The notes under the pieces: generated by a model
Seen by the model: the letters and a program-made list of their open reading frames with translations, nothing else
What the model was told of the DNA's origin: nothing
The model's database searches: none
Part shown: positions 48,760-57,086 of the stretch, piece after piece
Layout: each line of letters opens with the position of its first letter
Numbering within the stretch: the first letter of the stretch is position 1
Assembly: GCF_900110345.1 (NCBI RefSeq)
Contig: NZ_FODJ01000005.1
Span: forward strand, 62,001 to 126,000
DNA length: 64,000 nucleotides
DNA from: Amphibacillus marinus
GTDB lineage: Bacteria; Bacillota; Bacilli; Bacillales; Amphibacillaceae
Reading direction: 5' to 3'
Made by a program: the position numbers and the translations under genes

Positions 48760-49593
48760 ATGAGTCGAATGAATATCCAAGCAGCGGTTACGATGGGACA
48801 GTTACAGAATAAGCTTGATCTAATTGGTCATAATATTGCCAATGTCAATACAGCGGGCTACAAGACCCGTAATGCCAATTTCAGCTCATTATTGTTTCAA
48901 AATATAGATAATTTTAGTGATGTTGAAGCGAATGCACCAGGTAGAGTGACGCCTCAAGGAATTCGACAGGGGTCAGGTGCTCGATTAGGTAGTACTGCTC
49001 ACAACCTTTCATTAGGTGCTCTGCGCACAACTGATCGCCAACTTGATGTCGCACTATTAGCTGAAAATCATCTTCTTCAGGTCGAAGTTACTGAGAACGG
49101 GGTAACTGAAACACGCTATACCAGAGATGGCGCACTTTATCTTCAACCAATGCCTAATGGCCAACTTACGTTAACGACCAGTCAAGGGCAGCCAATAATT
49201 GGCCAAGCGGGTCAACCCATTCAATTGGAAGACGGCTTTGAGCGGATTGCGATTAACAATGTTGGAGAGGTTGTCACACTTCGCAATGGCACGGAAGTTG
49301 TTGAAGGTCAGCTTGCTGTTGTAGAGGCGGTTCGTCCACAATTGCTTGAAACAACAGGGCATAATTTGTTTCGCTTGTCTGACTTATCAATGACAGCTTA
49401 TAATACAGAGGATGTGGTAGCTGATGTTGCCCCCTTTGCTAATCAAATTCAAAGTGGTACACTGGAACAATCAAATGTTGATTTAACAACCCAAATGACT
49501 GAACTACTTCAGGCGCAGCGTTTGTATCAAATGAATGCAAGAACGATTTCGATGCATGACCAAATGCGCGGGCTAGTTAATCAAATACGTTAA
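48760..49593 (+). CDS. flhP: Flagellar hook-basal body protein FlhP
   Basis: This 277-residue paralogue of FlhO is an axial rod protein. It keeps the heptad-rich ends GHNIANVNTAGYKTR and EQSNVDLTTQMTELLQAQRLYQMNARTISMHDQM. The SD TAAGGAGTGG is at about 48744-48753. In B. subtilis FlhP is needed for hook-basal body completion. The two genes are adjacent and co-oriented. Confidence 0.9.
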   Translation: MSRMNIQAAVTMGQLQNKLDLIGHNIANVNTAGYKTRNANFSSLLFQNIDNFSDVEANAPGRVTPQGIRQGSGARLGSTAHNLSLGALRTTDRQLDVALLAENHLLQVEVTENGVTETRYTRDGALYLQPMPNGQLTLTTSQGQPIIGQAGQPIQLEDGFERIAINNVGEVVTLRNGTEVVEGQLAVVEAVRPQLLETTGHNLFRLSDLSMTAYNTEDVVADVAPFANQIQSGTLEQSNVDLTTQMTELLQAQRLYQMNARTISMHDQMRGLVNQIR

Positions 49594-49606
49594 GGAGTTC
49601 TTTTTT

Positions 49607-49912
49607 ATGCAACGATCTGAACAAGAACCGCAAGCTGAGCAGCTAACGGAAAAGGCAAAGCAGTCTCAAGACAAGCAATTACAGAAAGAGCAGAGAAAAG
49701 AAAAACGGGCGGCAAAAGCGGAAAGAAAGACGCCAATTCGGCGGATTTTCCCCATCTGGCTTAGAGTAATTGTCGTCTTCATGCTTGCTATTCTCGCGCT
49801 TATACTTGGATTAATTGTTGGGTATAGTGTCTTAGGCGATGGTGAGCCGTTGGATGTTCTGCGTTTTGAATTTTGGCAACACATTCTTGATATTATCTCA
49901 GGAGTGGAATAA
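49607..49912 (+). CDS. EpuA-like small membrane protein
   Basis: This 101-residue protein has a long charged N-terminal arm (residues 1-44, Lys/Glu/Gln-rich) and one membrane helix (LRVIVVFMLAILALILGLIV) followed by GYSVLGDGEPLDVLRFEFWQHILDII, which matches the EpuA family (annotated in many genomes as an RNA-polymerase beta-subunit-like protein, although it is a membrane protein). The real function is unknown; a link to competence DNA uptake is only known in streptococci. It follows flhP by 13 bases and is probably co-transcribed. Confidence 0.8.
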   Translation: MQRSEQEPQAEQLTEKAKQSQDKQLQKEQRKEKRAAKAERKTPIRRIFPIWLRVIVVFMLAILALILGLIVGYSVLGDGEPLDVLRFEFWQHILDIISGVE

Positions 49913-49923
49913 TGTTAATTCAG

Positions 49924-49956
49924 AGCAGGTTAATAAAAGATTAATCTGCTTTTTTG
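49924..49956 (+). terminator. Terminator before fabZ
   Basis: AGCAGGTTAAT pairs with ATTAATCTGCT around AAAAG, followed by TTTTTT. fabZ starts only 28 bases later, so read-through or an internal promoter must serve it. Confidence 0.8.
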
Positions 49957-49983
49957 GTATTTAGGATGAGAGGAGAAGTAACA

Positions 49984-50403
49984 ATGAATATTGAACAAAT
50001 TAAACAGGTTATTCCGCATCGTTACCCATTTTTATTAGTAGATGACATTTTAGAAATTGATGAGGGTAAACGTGTAGTTGGAAAGAAAAATGTAACGATT
50101 AACGAGCCTTTTTTTCAAGGCCATTTTCCTGATTATCCAGTCATGCCTGGTGTGTTAATTGTCGAAGCACTTGCTCAAACTGGAGCAGTAGCCATGCTAA
50201 GTAAAGAAGAAAATAAAGGGAAAATTGGCTTTCTAGCTGGTATTGATAAATGCCGGTTCAAGCGTCAAGTAAAACCGGGTGATACACTGATGCTAGAAGT
50301 TGAAATCACGCGCTTAAAGGGACCAATTGGAAAAGGTAAAGCAAAGGCAACAGTTGATGGTGAACTGGCTTGTGAAGCAGAAATTATGTTTGCTATTCAA
50401 TAG
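49984..50403 (+). CDS. fabZ: 3-hydroxyacyl-[acyl-carrier-protein] dehydratase
   Basis: FabZ (139 residues) dehydrates beta-hydroxyacyl-ACP in fatty-acid elongation. It shows the hot-dog fold motif [13 protein letters not shown], the catalytic His in [20 protein letters not shown] with the Glu seven residues later, and the [14 protein letters not shown] segment. ATG 49984 follows GAGGAGA; the frame is open upstream only through the terminator. It corresponds to YwpB of B. subtilis, and ends the conserved block. Confidence 0.95.
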   Translation: MNIEQIKQVIPHRYPFLLVDDILEIDEGKRVVGKKNVTINEPFFQGHFPDYPVMPGVLIVEALAQTGAVAMLSKEENKGKIGFLAGIDKCRFKRQVKPGDTLMLEVEITRLKGPIGKGKAKATVDGELACEAEIMFAIQ

Positions 50404-50414
50404 CGATTAGCTTA

Positions 50415-50450
50415 AGAGAATGTCTGAATAATGAGATGTTTTCTTTTTTT
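50415..50450 (+). terminator. fabZ terminator
   Basis: AGAGAATGTCT pairs (with G-U pairs) with AGATGTTTTCT, followed by TTTTTTT. Confidence 0.75.
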
Positions 50451-50647
50451 TGTTATTCAGCAGTTGGTAAAAGTCCAATTTGTTCAGAGGTCGCACTTTA
50501 AACATACCTTTAGGAGCATGTCTACTCGTTTACAATGATTGGGTGATAAAGAAAAGAACTACTGCTTGAAAATTCACTATATTTGCGTATAAACGTGGTG
50601 GTACTGGGCACTTTATAAGAGAGAATGGTATAAAGTGAGGTGATGAC

Positions 50648-50899
50648 ATGTTAACTAGATTGCTTCTTGCTATGATGACGCTAACGCTTCTTTTCGGTTG
50701 TATGCAAAACGAAGAAGATCAAGCGCCTGACGATCAACCAGCCGAAGAGGAAGTCCATGAAGATGTTGATGATATGGAACAGGATGTTGAAGATACATTT
50801 GAAGATGATCAAATAGAAGATGAAGAACAAGATCCTAATATGGACAATACCGATGAACCATCAGATATGGGTGAAGAGGAAGAAGAGAATAATAATTAA
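50648..50899 (+). CDS. Small, extremely acidic lipoprotein
   Basis: This 83-residue precursor has a lipobox (LLFGC, Cys at about 18) and then a tail composed almost wholly of Asp, Glu, Gln, Asn and Pro. No known domain is recognisable. It would sit on the outer membrane face, lipid-anchored, carrying a strong negative charge. The SD GTGAGGTGATGAC precedes ATG 50648. It stands alone between fabZ and the flippase gene, at the edge of the accessory surface region, with its own terminator. Confidence 0.7.
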   Translation: MLTRLLLAMMTLTLLFGCMQNEEDQAPDDQPAEEEVHEDVDDMEQDVEDTFEDDQIEDEEQDPNMDNTDEPSDMGEEEEENNN

Positions 50900-50910
50900 T
50901 AAGCTAAGTT

Positions 50911-50947
50911 GAGCGCATTTTGTTATATTTCGCGCTCTTTTTTTTAT
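50911..50947 (+). terminator. Terminator after the acidic lipoprotein
   Basis: GAGCGC (50911-50916) pairs with GCGCTC (50932-50937), then TTTTTTTTT. The 220-bp gap after it, to 51167, contains nothing I recognise. Confidence 0.75.
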
Positions 50948-51167
50948 AGGCTAACCGATGTATCTGAATTACAGACTGACGTTCTCGTAGGTTTAGTCTC
51001 ATAAAACAACAAAGCAACTCTGTGAACTATCCGACGATATGTGCTTGTGTATCGTGATTTTTCTTAACTCGGCTGTTATGTAATTAACTTTTTTCATTAT
51101 AGAGTATAGCAAAGAGAAAAGATGAATAGACTGTTTGTTAAGAATGCAGGTCAAAGAAGGTAAGCAT

Positions 51168-52622
51168 GTGAATCGTGTTTTTATTAGGAAATCGTTTATT
51201 TTTATCATTATTACAGTGTTAATTAAGTTAGCTGGGGTCATTAGAGACATTGTCATTGCGAATTACTTTGGCGATTCTTACTTAGCTGACGCTTTTTTGA
51301 CAGCTTTTGTTCTCGTAAATGTGTTAATCCTTTTTTTCACTAATGGGATGCGTCATCTATTTGTACCCTTGTATATGAAGGCCAGAGTAGACCATGAAGA
51401 AGATAAATTCACGGCAACAATCTTCTATGGGACAGGGGTGTTTTCAGCTTGTCTTGTGCTCGTACTTTTGGTAATTGTGCCGTTAATTATTCCAATTCTC
51501 TACCCAGTTCAAGCTGATATTATTATTAATTTGACGCAAATCTTGTTAATGGCTGTCTTATTTGTAGCAGTTAATGCAGTGTTGGAGGCGTACTTCGAAT
51601 CGATTCAACGGTACTCAATTTCAGCATTTTCTCAGTTAATAGTGTTACTTATTATGATTGCTACTGTTGTTCTCTTCCACCAGCAATTGAGTGTTTATGC
51701 GCTTGCAGTTGGTTATTTACTAGGAACAATCACTTCATTCCTGCTTAAATTATATTTAGCAATAGGAGTGGTGGGCTGGCATTTTTCTATTAAACGAACA
51801 CAGTCTTTCTATATTAATTATTTTCCAATCGCATTAACCGTTATGATTGGTCAAATTAATTTAGCTGTTGATCAATTATTTGCTAATCGTATTGGAGAAG
51901 GTGTTGTAACGTATTTAAGCTATGCAAAAAATCTTGTTCATTTACCGCAAGCACTTATTGCAACTGCACTTGGGACGTTAATATTCCCTGTTATTTCAAA
52001 GGCATTTGTATCGGAAGATCGTGATCAGCTTTTGAAAACAATTAATCGTGGCCAGTTACTTGTATTGACGTTACTTATTCCAGCGATTGCAGGAATGGCA
52101 ACTTTAATGACAGAAATTATTCAATTGCTTTATCAACGTGGTCAGTTCACTCCGCAAGCAACACTGGCAACAACAAGAGTTGCATACTTTTACCTAGGTT
52201 CAGTATTTTTTTATAGTTTTAATACGCTGATTGTGAATGGGTTGTATGCTCTAAATAAAGCAAAGGCAATTATGAAAATTAGTCTCATTTCGGTTTGTCT
52301 CAACGTAATTTTAAATGGCATTCTTTCATATGCTTTTGGCTTTGTTGGCATACCATTGGCGTCCTCGATCGTTGGAGGACTTTATTTATTGTTAACTTAT
52401 CAAAAGTTCTGTCAGGAAATTGGTAAACTGAGCTTCACAGGATCTTATAAGCAACTGATAAAAGTTGGCATAGCTAGCTTAATCATGATTATTGTCTTGG
52501 TTAGCTGTTCCAATTTGCATGTCATTCTCCAAATTATATTAGGTGTAAGTGTATACTTACTCCTTCTAGTATTGCTTAATTTAAAAGAGTGGAAGGAAGA
52601 AATCAAATGGCACAAAAAATAA
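51168..52622 (+). CDS. MurJ-family (MVF) lipid-linked oligosaccharide flippase
   Basis: This 484-residue polytopic membrane protein has 12-14 hydrophobic segments, with the MVF N-terminal pattern VIRDIVIANYFGDSYLADAF. It belongs to the MurJ/MviN family of flippases. By context with the polymerase-transferase next to it, it may export a surface polysaccharide repeat unit rather than lipid II. GTG 51168 (MNRVFIRKSF) lies after AGAAGGT. Its last 16 bases overlap the next gene, so translation is coupled. The same order flippase-polymerase suggests a Wzx/Wzy-like unit. Confidence 0.78.
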   Translation: MNRVFIRKSFIFIIITVLIKLAGVIRDIVIANYFGDSYLADAFLTAFVLVNVLILFFTNGMRHLFVPLYMKARVDHEEDKFTATIFYGTGVFSACLVLVLLVIVPLIIPILYPVQADIIINLTQILLMAVLFVAVNAVLEAYFESIQRYSISAFSQLIVLLIMIATVVLFHQQLSVYALAVGYLLGTITSFLLKLYLAIGVVGWHFSIKRTQSFYINYFPIALTVMIGQINLAVDQLFANRIGEGVVTYLSYAKNLVHLPQALIATALGTLIFPVISKAFVSEDRDQLLKTINRGQLLVLTLLIPAIAGMATLMTEIIQLLYQRGQFTPQATLATTRVAYFYLGSVFFYSFNTLIVNGLYALNKAKAIMKISLISVCLNVILNGILSYAFGFVGIPLASSIVGGLYLLLTYQKFCQEIGKLSFTGSYKQLIKVGIASLIMIIVLVSCSNLHVILQIILGVSVYLLLLVLLNLKEWKEEIKWHKK

Positions 52623-54877
52623 ATATAACGACGTTCATTTTAGGATTCCTTCTGCTACAACCTTTTATTGATTTGTTAGTTTGCGTTTCAAATATTTGGC
52701 CATCAGTCATTAGGGGGGGATTTTTGTTTGGGGTTGTTTTCTATCTCTTCTTAACAAAACAGTCCCGTATTTATTTGTGTTTTCTTTCTGTCTATATCCT
52801 CTTGCATTTAGCAGTGCTAATTGTTTTTAAAGACCCAGTTTCTATGGACTTTGAACTAAGTTATGTAATAAAAACATTATATTTTAGCGTCATCCTTCTC
52901 CTTTACCGTCAAATTGAATCCCCACAGAGACTTTATCCAATTCTAATGACCAACATGGTCGTTCTTAACGCGATTATGTTGCTGGCGACATTAACCGATA
53001 GTGGAAAACGAACTTATAATATGCTGGCAAAGCTAGGGCATACAGGTTGGTTTTTTTCAGGAAATGAGCTAAGCGTTATTTTTGCAATTGGTATTGTGAT
53101 TCTCATTATAGATTGGTTTAATTGTTTAACGCGCCAACGTTATATCAGTGTATCCATTCTTATCATAATCCATAGTTATCATATGCTGATTATTGGAACG
53201 AAAGTTAGCTTATTTAGTTTACTAATTGTGTTAGCCAGTTCAATTGTTGTCATGGTTGTAAAAGGTAAGCAGCATAGCGCACTATATTTAACACTTCTAC
53301 TTACAACTGTGCTATTGTTATTGCCTTTGACTCCAGCGGGTCATAACACGATGAGGCTTGTTAATAATCAACAAACGGAATTAGAAGGCGAGGTAAACCT
53401 TAATCCTTCTATTAATGAAGTATTAAGTGGTAGACGTGATTTCTTAGCAGATAACCTAGAGCAGTTTAACCAAGCACCATTGTTATTAAAACTTTTTGGT
53501 CTGGGATATGGTGGACTTTATTCAACCAGCCCTAAGCTAGTCGAGATGGATGGCTTTGACTGGTTATTCGGTTTTGGGTTAGTTGGCTTTGCTCTACTTC
53601 TTTATCCGTTAATAAAAACAGGTCTAGATATTTGTTTAAGTCTTCGAAGCTGGCGGAGCCCAGAGGTTAGTTTGTTATTACTTGCAATTAGCTTAGCTGC
53701 AGGGAGCTCACTAACCGCAGGGCATGTATTGTCCGCACCTGCCGTAAGTATTTATCTTGCCTGCTTAGTTATGCTGGTGTGGCAGTATTTCATAGGAGAG
53801 GAACTACAGGTTCTGGTAATTACCACGATGTATCCGAGTAAGAAATACCCTTCATTCGGTATTTTTATTAAGAATCAAGTGAAGCAACTTCAAGCGCAGC
53901 AAATAAAAGTGACTGTTTTATCAATAAAATCTTTAAAAATGGGTAAAACTAACGTTATCGTCAAATATATGACTTGGATGGTTAAATTCCTGATTATCCT
54001 TATCTTTACTGGTCAACGCTATCAGGTTGTGCATAGCCATTATATTTTTCCAAGTGGCTGGCTAGGGTTAATGACAAAAAAGGTCTATCGTAGTCGATTT
54101 ATTGTCACGGCCCATGGTGGTGATGTCGATCGAATGCCAAGGAAGCACCCTTGGATTGCCAAGAGAAGTGAACGTATTTTAGCTGAAGCAGATGAGGTGA
54201 TTGCGGTAGGTGAGGCGTTAGCTCAGGCACTACGCAAGGGTTTTAACGTTAGCACGGAAAAACTAACTATTTTGAATATGGGCGTTAATCGCGAGATATT
54301 TAAAGCGATTGATGGCCAAAAAGCAAGAAAGATACTAAATTTATCCGAGCATAAGATCATTATTCTATTTGTTGGAAACTTAATTGAAGCAAAGGGTATT
54401 GAAGATCTATTAATGGCATGTCAGCAATTAGCGACAAAATATGATCTTGAATGTCACTTAATTGGGGCAAAGAAAGAGCCTGAATTTTTAAATCAGTTAA
54501 TGAAAGAGGTATCAGATGATTTTCAAGTTCATCACGCAACGAATCAAACGGCAATCGCAACTTGGTTGTCAGCAGCAGATGTATTTGTGTTACCTTCTCA
54601 CCTTGAAGGCTTTGGGCTAGCAGCGCTTGAAGCGATGTCGTGTCGTACACCAGTCATTGGCACGAATGTCGGTGGCTTATCTTATTTGCTTGATGATGGA
54701 GCGGGATTAAAGGTACCGCCTTATCGACCTGATGTGTTAGCGGAGGGAATTGAACGGGTTATTTCTGATCATGGTCTAAGCGAGAAATTAATTCAAAATG
54801 GGGAAGAAAAGGCCAAGCAATTTGATCAACAGTTAATCATTGCGAAATTAATAAAACTATATAACAACAAGGAGTAG
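52607..54877 (+). CDS. O-antigen polymerase-like/GT4 glycosyltransferase fusion
   Basis: This 756-residue protein has an N-terminal polymerase-like membrane half (about residues 1-395, ~10 hydrophobic helices, O-antigen ligase/Wzy-like) and a C-terminal family-4 glycosyltransferase (about 400-756). The latter begins LVITTMYPSKKYPSFGIFIK, and has VHSHYIFPSGW, HGGDVDRMPR and the ExF-x7-E nucleotide site HLEGFGLAALEAMSC. In B. subtilis the corresponding TuaE and TuaC are separate. ATG 52607 lies in the end of the flippase gene with GGAAGGA as SD. Sequence is continuous, with no stop or shift between halves. Confidence 0.78.
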   Translation: MAQKINITTFILGFLLLQPFIDLLVCVSNIWPSVIRGGFLFGVVFYLFLTKQSRIYLCFLSVYILLHLAVLIVFKDPVSMDFELSYVIKTLYFSVILLLYRQIESPQRLYPILMTNMVVLNAIMLLATLTDSGKRTYNMLAKLGHTGWFFSGNELSVIFAIGIVILIIDWFNCLTRQRYISVSILIIIHSYHMLIIGTKVSLFSLLIVLASSIVVMVVKGKQHSALYLTLLLTTVLLLLPLTPAGHNTMRLVNNQQTELEGEVNLNPSINEVLSGRRDFLADNLEQFNQAPLLLKLFGLGYGGLYSTSPKLVEMDGFDWLFGFGLVGFALLLYPLIKTGLDICLSLRSWRSPEVSLLLLAISLAAGSSLTAGHVLSAPAVSIYLACLVMLVWQYFIGEELQVLVITTMYPSKKYPSFGIFIKNQVKQLQAQQIKVTVLSIKSLKMGKTNVIVKYMTWMVKFLIILIFTGQRYQVVHSHYIFPSGWLGLMTKKVYRSRFIVTAHGGDVDRMPRKHPWIAKRSERILAEADEVIAVGEALAQALRKGFNVSTEKLTILNMGVNREIFKAIDGQKARKILNLSEHKIIILFVGNLIEAKGIEDLLMACQQLATKYDLECHLIGAKKEPEFLNQLMKEVSDDFQVHHATNQTAIATWLSAADVFVLPSHLEGFGLAALEAMSCRTPVIGTNVGGLSYLLDDGAGLKVPPYRPDVLAEGIERVISDHGLSEKLIQNGEEKAKQFDQQLIIAKLIKLYNNKE

Positions 54878-54882
54878 CGATC

Positions 54883-55353
54883 ATGAAACAAAAACGTATT
54901 TTATTAATTGCTTCTATTGGAGGCCATCTCACTCAACTCTTGCAATTAGAAACGCTTTTTACCAATTACAATTATCATATTGTTACGGAGCGCTCAATTA
55001 TCGCTAAACAGCTTAAAGATCGCTTCCCTGTCTCTGTCTTGCTTCAAGGCGGTCGTAACTATCCAATTAGATACTTATTTAAGTTTCTCTATAATAGCTG
55101 GAAATCGCTTGCTATTTTTCTAATAAAACGTCCAGATATTATTATTACCACTGGTGCCCACACGGCTGTGCCAATGTGTTATTTAGCAAAGCTGTTTAGA
55201 AGAAAAATAATTTTTATTGAGAGCTTTGCGAAATCAACAAGTCCAACTTTGTCAGGACGACTTGTTTACCCAATCTCAGATTTATTCATCGTCCAATGGG
55301 AGTCAATGAAGGAAGTTTATCCAAAAGCAATTTATGAGGGGTGTGTCTATTGA
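54883..55353 (+). CDS. PssD/Alg14-like glycosyltransferase subunit
   Basis: This 156-residue protein has ILLIASIGGHLTQLLQLETLF, the glycine-rich motif of the Alg14/PssD family, and a hydrophobic ...FLYNSWKSLAIFLIKRP... membrane-anchoring segment. The family forms the membrane half of a two-subunit GT28-type transferase; the catalytic half is the next gene. The SD AAGGAG is nine bases from ATG 54883. Its stop overlaps the next start by four bases. Confidence 0.85.
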   Translation: MKQKRILLIASIGGHLTQLLQLETLFTNYNYHIVTERSIIAKQLKDRFPVSVLLQGGRNYPIRYLFKFLYNSWKSLAIFLIKRPDIIITTGAHTAVPMCYLAKLFRRKIIFIESFAKSTSPTLSGRLVYPISDLFIVQWESMKEVYPKAIYEGCVY

Positions 55354-55829
55354 TCTTCGTCGTTCTTGGCACACATGAATTACCATTTAATCGCTTGCTA
55401 ATTGAAGTAGAAAAACTAATTGCTAATGGCCTAATTAAAGAGCAAGTTATTGTTCAAACTGGCCATACCAAGTATGCATCACCTTTAATGGATATTTATA
55501 ATTTTGTCAGCTACGACCAAATGGACAAATGGTTTGAGCAAGCGAGTTATATCATTTCTCATGCAGGTACAGGCTCTGTACTGACCGGGCTGAAGAAAGG
55601 AAAAACAGTAATTGCTGTACCAAGGCTAAGTAAATTTAAGGAACACAATGATGACCATCAGCTCCAAATTGTGGATGCACTCAGTAATCAAGGGCACATT
55701 TTACCTTGCCATGATTTACATGATTTACCCCTCGCAGTTAAAATGGTTCAATCCTTTCAGCCTAAACCCTTTGAGTCTGGCAGGGACAAGCTTTGTGCGT
55801 TACTGCAAAAGTTTATTGAGCAATTTTAA
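55350..55829 (+). CDS. PssE/Alg13-like glycosyltransferase subunit
   Basis: This 159-residue catalytic partner of the Alg14-like protein starts IFVVLGTHELPFNRLL, contains YIISHAGTGSVLTGLKKGKTVIAVP, and EHNDDHQLQIVDAL, matching GT28 C-terminal domain proteins of the PssE type. It starts at TTG 55350, nine bases after GAGGGG; earlier GTG codons lack spacing. Together the pair likely adds a second sugar to the lipid carrier after TagO-type initiation. It is the last gene of the flippase-polymerase cluster. Confidence 0.85.
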   Translation: MIFVVLGTHELPFNRLLIEVEKLIANGLIKEQVIVQTGHTKYASPLMDIYNFVSYDQMDKWFEQASYIISHAGTGSVLTGLKKGKTVIAVPRLSKFKEHNDDHQLQIVDALSNQGHILPCHDLHDLPLAVKMVQSFQPKPFESGRDKLCALLQKFIEQF

Positions 55830-55992
55830 CAGTGTAAATATGGGAATAGAAAATTACACAGAAAATACATGAATATTTTTTTGAATTGTGCTATAGTTAT
55901 TTGATGAACCTACTTTACTTTAAATTCACTGAAACTTTACCTGAACTTAACACGACTATATATATGAAGATGGGGAGAGGAAGGATTCAATT

Positions 55993-57033
55993 ATGGAACT
56001 TGTTATTGTTGGTGTAATATGCTTTTTTTTAACAATGGCCTTAACCCCCTATGTAAAAAAATTAGCCTTTAAAATCGGCGCTACTGACCAACCAAATAAA
56101 CGTAAGGTACATCAAAGAATTATGCCACGATTAGGTGGATTAGCGATTTTTATTAGCTTTATGACCGCGTTCCTAATTATTAACCCAAACAGTGCTTATT
56201 TCTGGCCAATTTTAATTGGTGCCGTTATTGTAACTGCAATGGGAATGGTTGATGATGTATATGAATTGGCTGCACGCTATAAATTTCTTGTCCAAACAGT
56301 TGCAGCACTAATTGTTGTACTTAATGGAGTTGAGATTACTTATATTAATTTACCATTTGCGAACACACTTCATTTTGGCTATTGGAGCATTCCGATAACG
56401 GTTATTTGGATCGTTGGGATTACCAATGCCATTAATTTAATTGACGGTTTAGATGGACTAGCAGCAGGTGTTTCTACTATTGCCTTAATTACAATTGCTG
56501 GCTTGGCATTATCACTTGGTGACGTATTCGTTGCCCTAGTTAGTATTTTATTGATTGGTAGTACCATGGGCTTTTTAGTATTCAACTTCCATCCGGCTAA
56601 GATTTTCATGGGTGATACCGGTGCATTATTTCTTGGTTACATGATTGGTGTTTTATCAGTCTTAGGCTTTAAGAATGCCACATTGTTCTCATTACTCGTA
56701 CCAATTGCCATTCTAGGTGTACCAATTTTGGATACTTTATTTGCCATTGTCCGACGGGTTGTCCACAAGAAACCACTTTATTCACCGGATAAAATGCACC
56801 TTCACCATTGTCTATTGAACCTAGGTTTTGGTCACCGGCAAACAGTCATCTTAATCTATGCTATGAGTGCAATGTTTAGTATTGCAGGTGTTATTTTAAA
56901 CCAATCAACCATGTGGGGATCGACGATTACCTTCTTTACTTTAACGATCTTAATTGAACTTGTTGTTGAAATTACTGGCATTATTAGTGTGGATTACCGG
57001 CCACTGTTAAACTTATTTAATAAACGAAAGTAA
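55993..57033 (+). CDS. tagO: Undecaprenyl-phosphate N-acetylglucosamine 1-phosphate transferase
   Basis: TagO (346 residues, about 11 membrane helices) starts wall teichoic acid synthesis by attaching GlcNAc-1-P to undecaprenyl phosphate. MraY/WecA motifs are visible: MVDDVYELAARYKF, NAINLIDGLDGLAAG and FMGDTGALFLGYMIG, and the HHLxH-type motif in KMHLHHCLLNLGFGHR. The SD GGAAGGATTC precedes ATG 55993. MnaA (28201) and TarB/TagD next door support this role. It ends against a convergent terminator shared with tarB. Confidence 0.95.
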   Translation: MELVIVGVICFFLTMALTPYVKKLAFKIGATDQPNKRKVHQRIMPRLGGLAIFISFMTAFLIINPNSAYFWPILIGAVIVTAMGMVDDVYELAARYKFLVQTVAALIVVLNGVEITYINLPFANTLHFGYWSIPITVIWIVGITNAINLIDGLDGLAAGVSTIALITIAGLALSLGDVFVALVSILLIGSTMGFLVFNFHPAKIFMGDTGALFLGYMIGVLSVLGFKNATLFSLLVPIAILGVPILDTLFAIVRRVVHKKPLYSPDKMHLHHCLLNLGFGHRQTVILIYAMSAMFSIAGVILNQSTMWGSTITFFTLTILIELVVEITGIISVDYRPLLNLFNKRK

Positions 57034-57035
57034 CA

Positions 57036-57086
57036 AAGAAGCATCTTGTCGAATGTTATGAATCGACAAGATGCTTCTTCTTTTTT
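57036..57086. terminator. Bidirectional terminator between tagO and tarB
   Basis: GAAGCATCTTGTCGA (57038-57052) and TCGACAAGATGCTTC (57063-57077) form a perfect 15-bp stem. The + strand has CTTTTTTTG after it; the tarB stop codon lies in the loop, so the last tarB codons are read through the stem. Confidence 0.88.
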
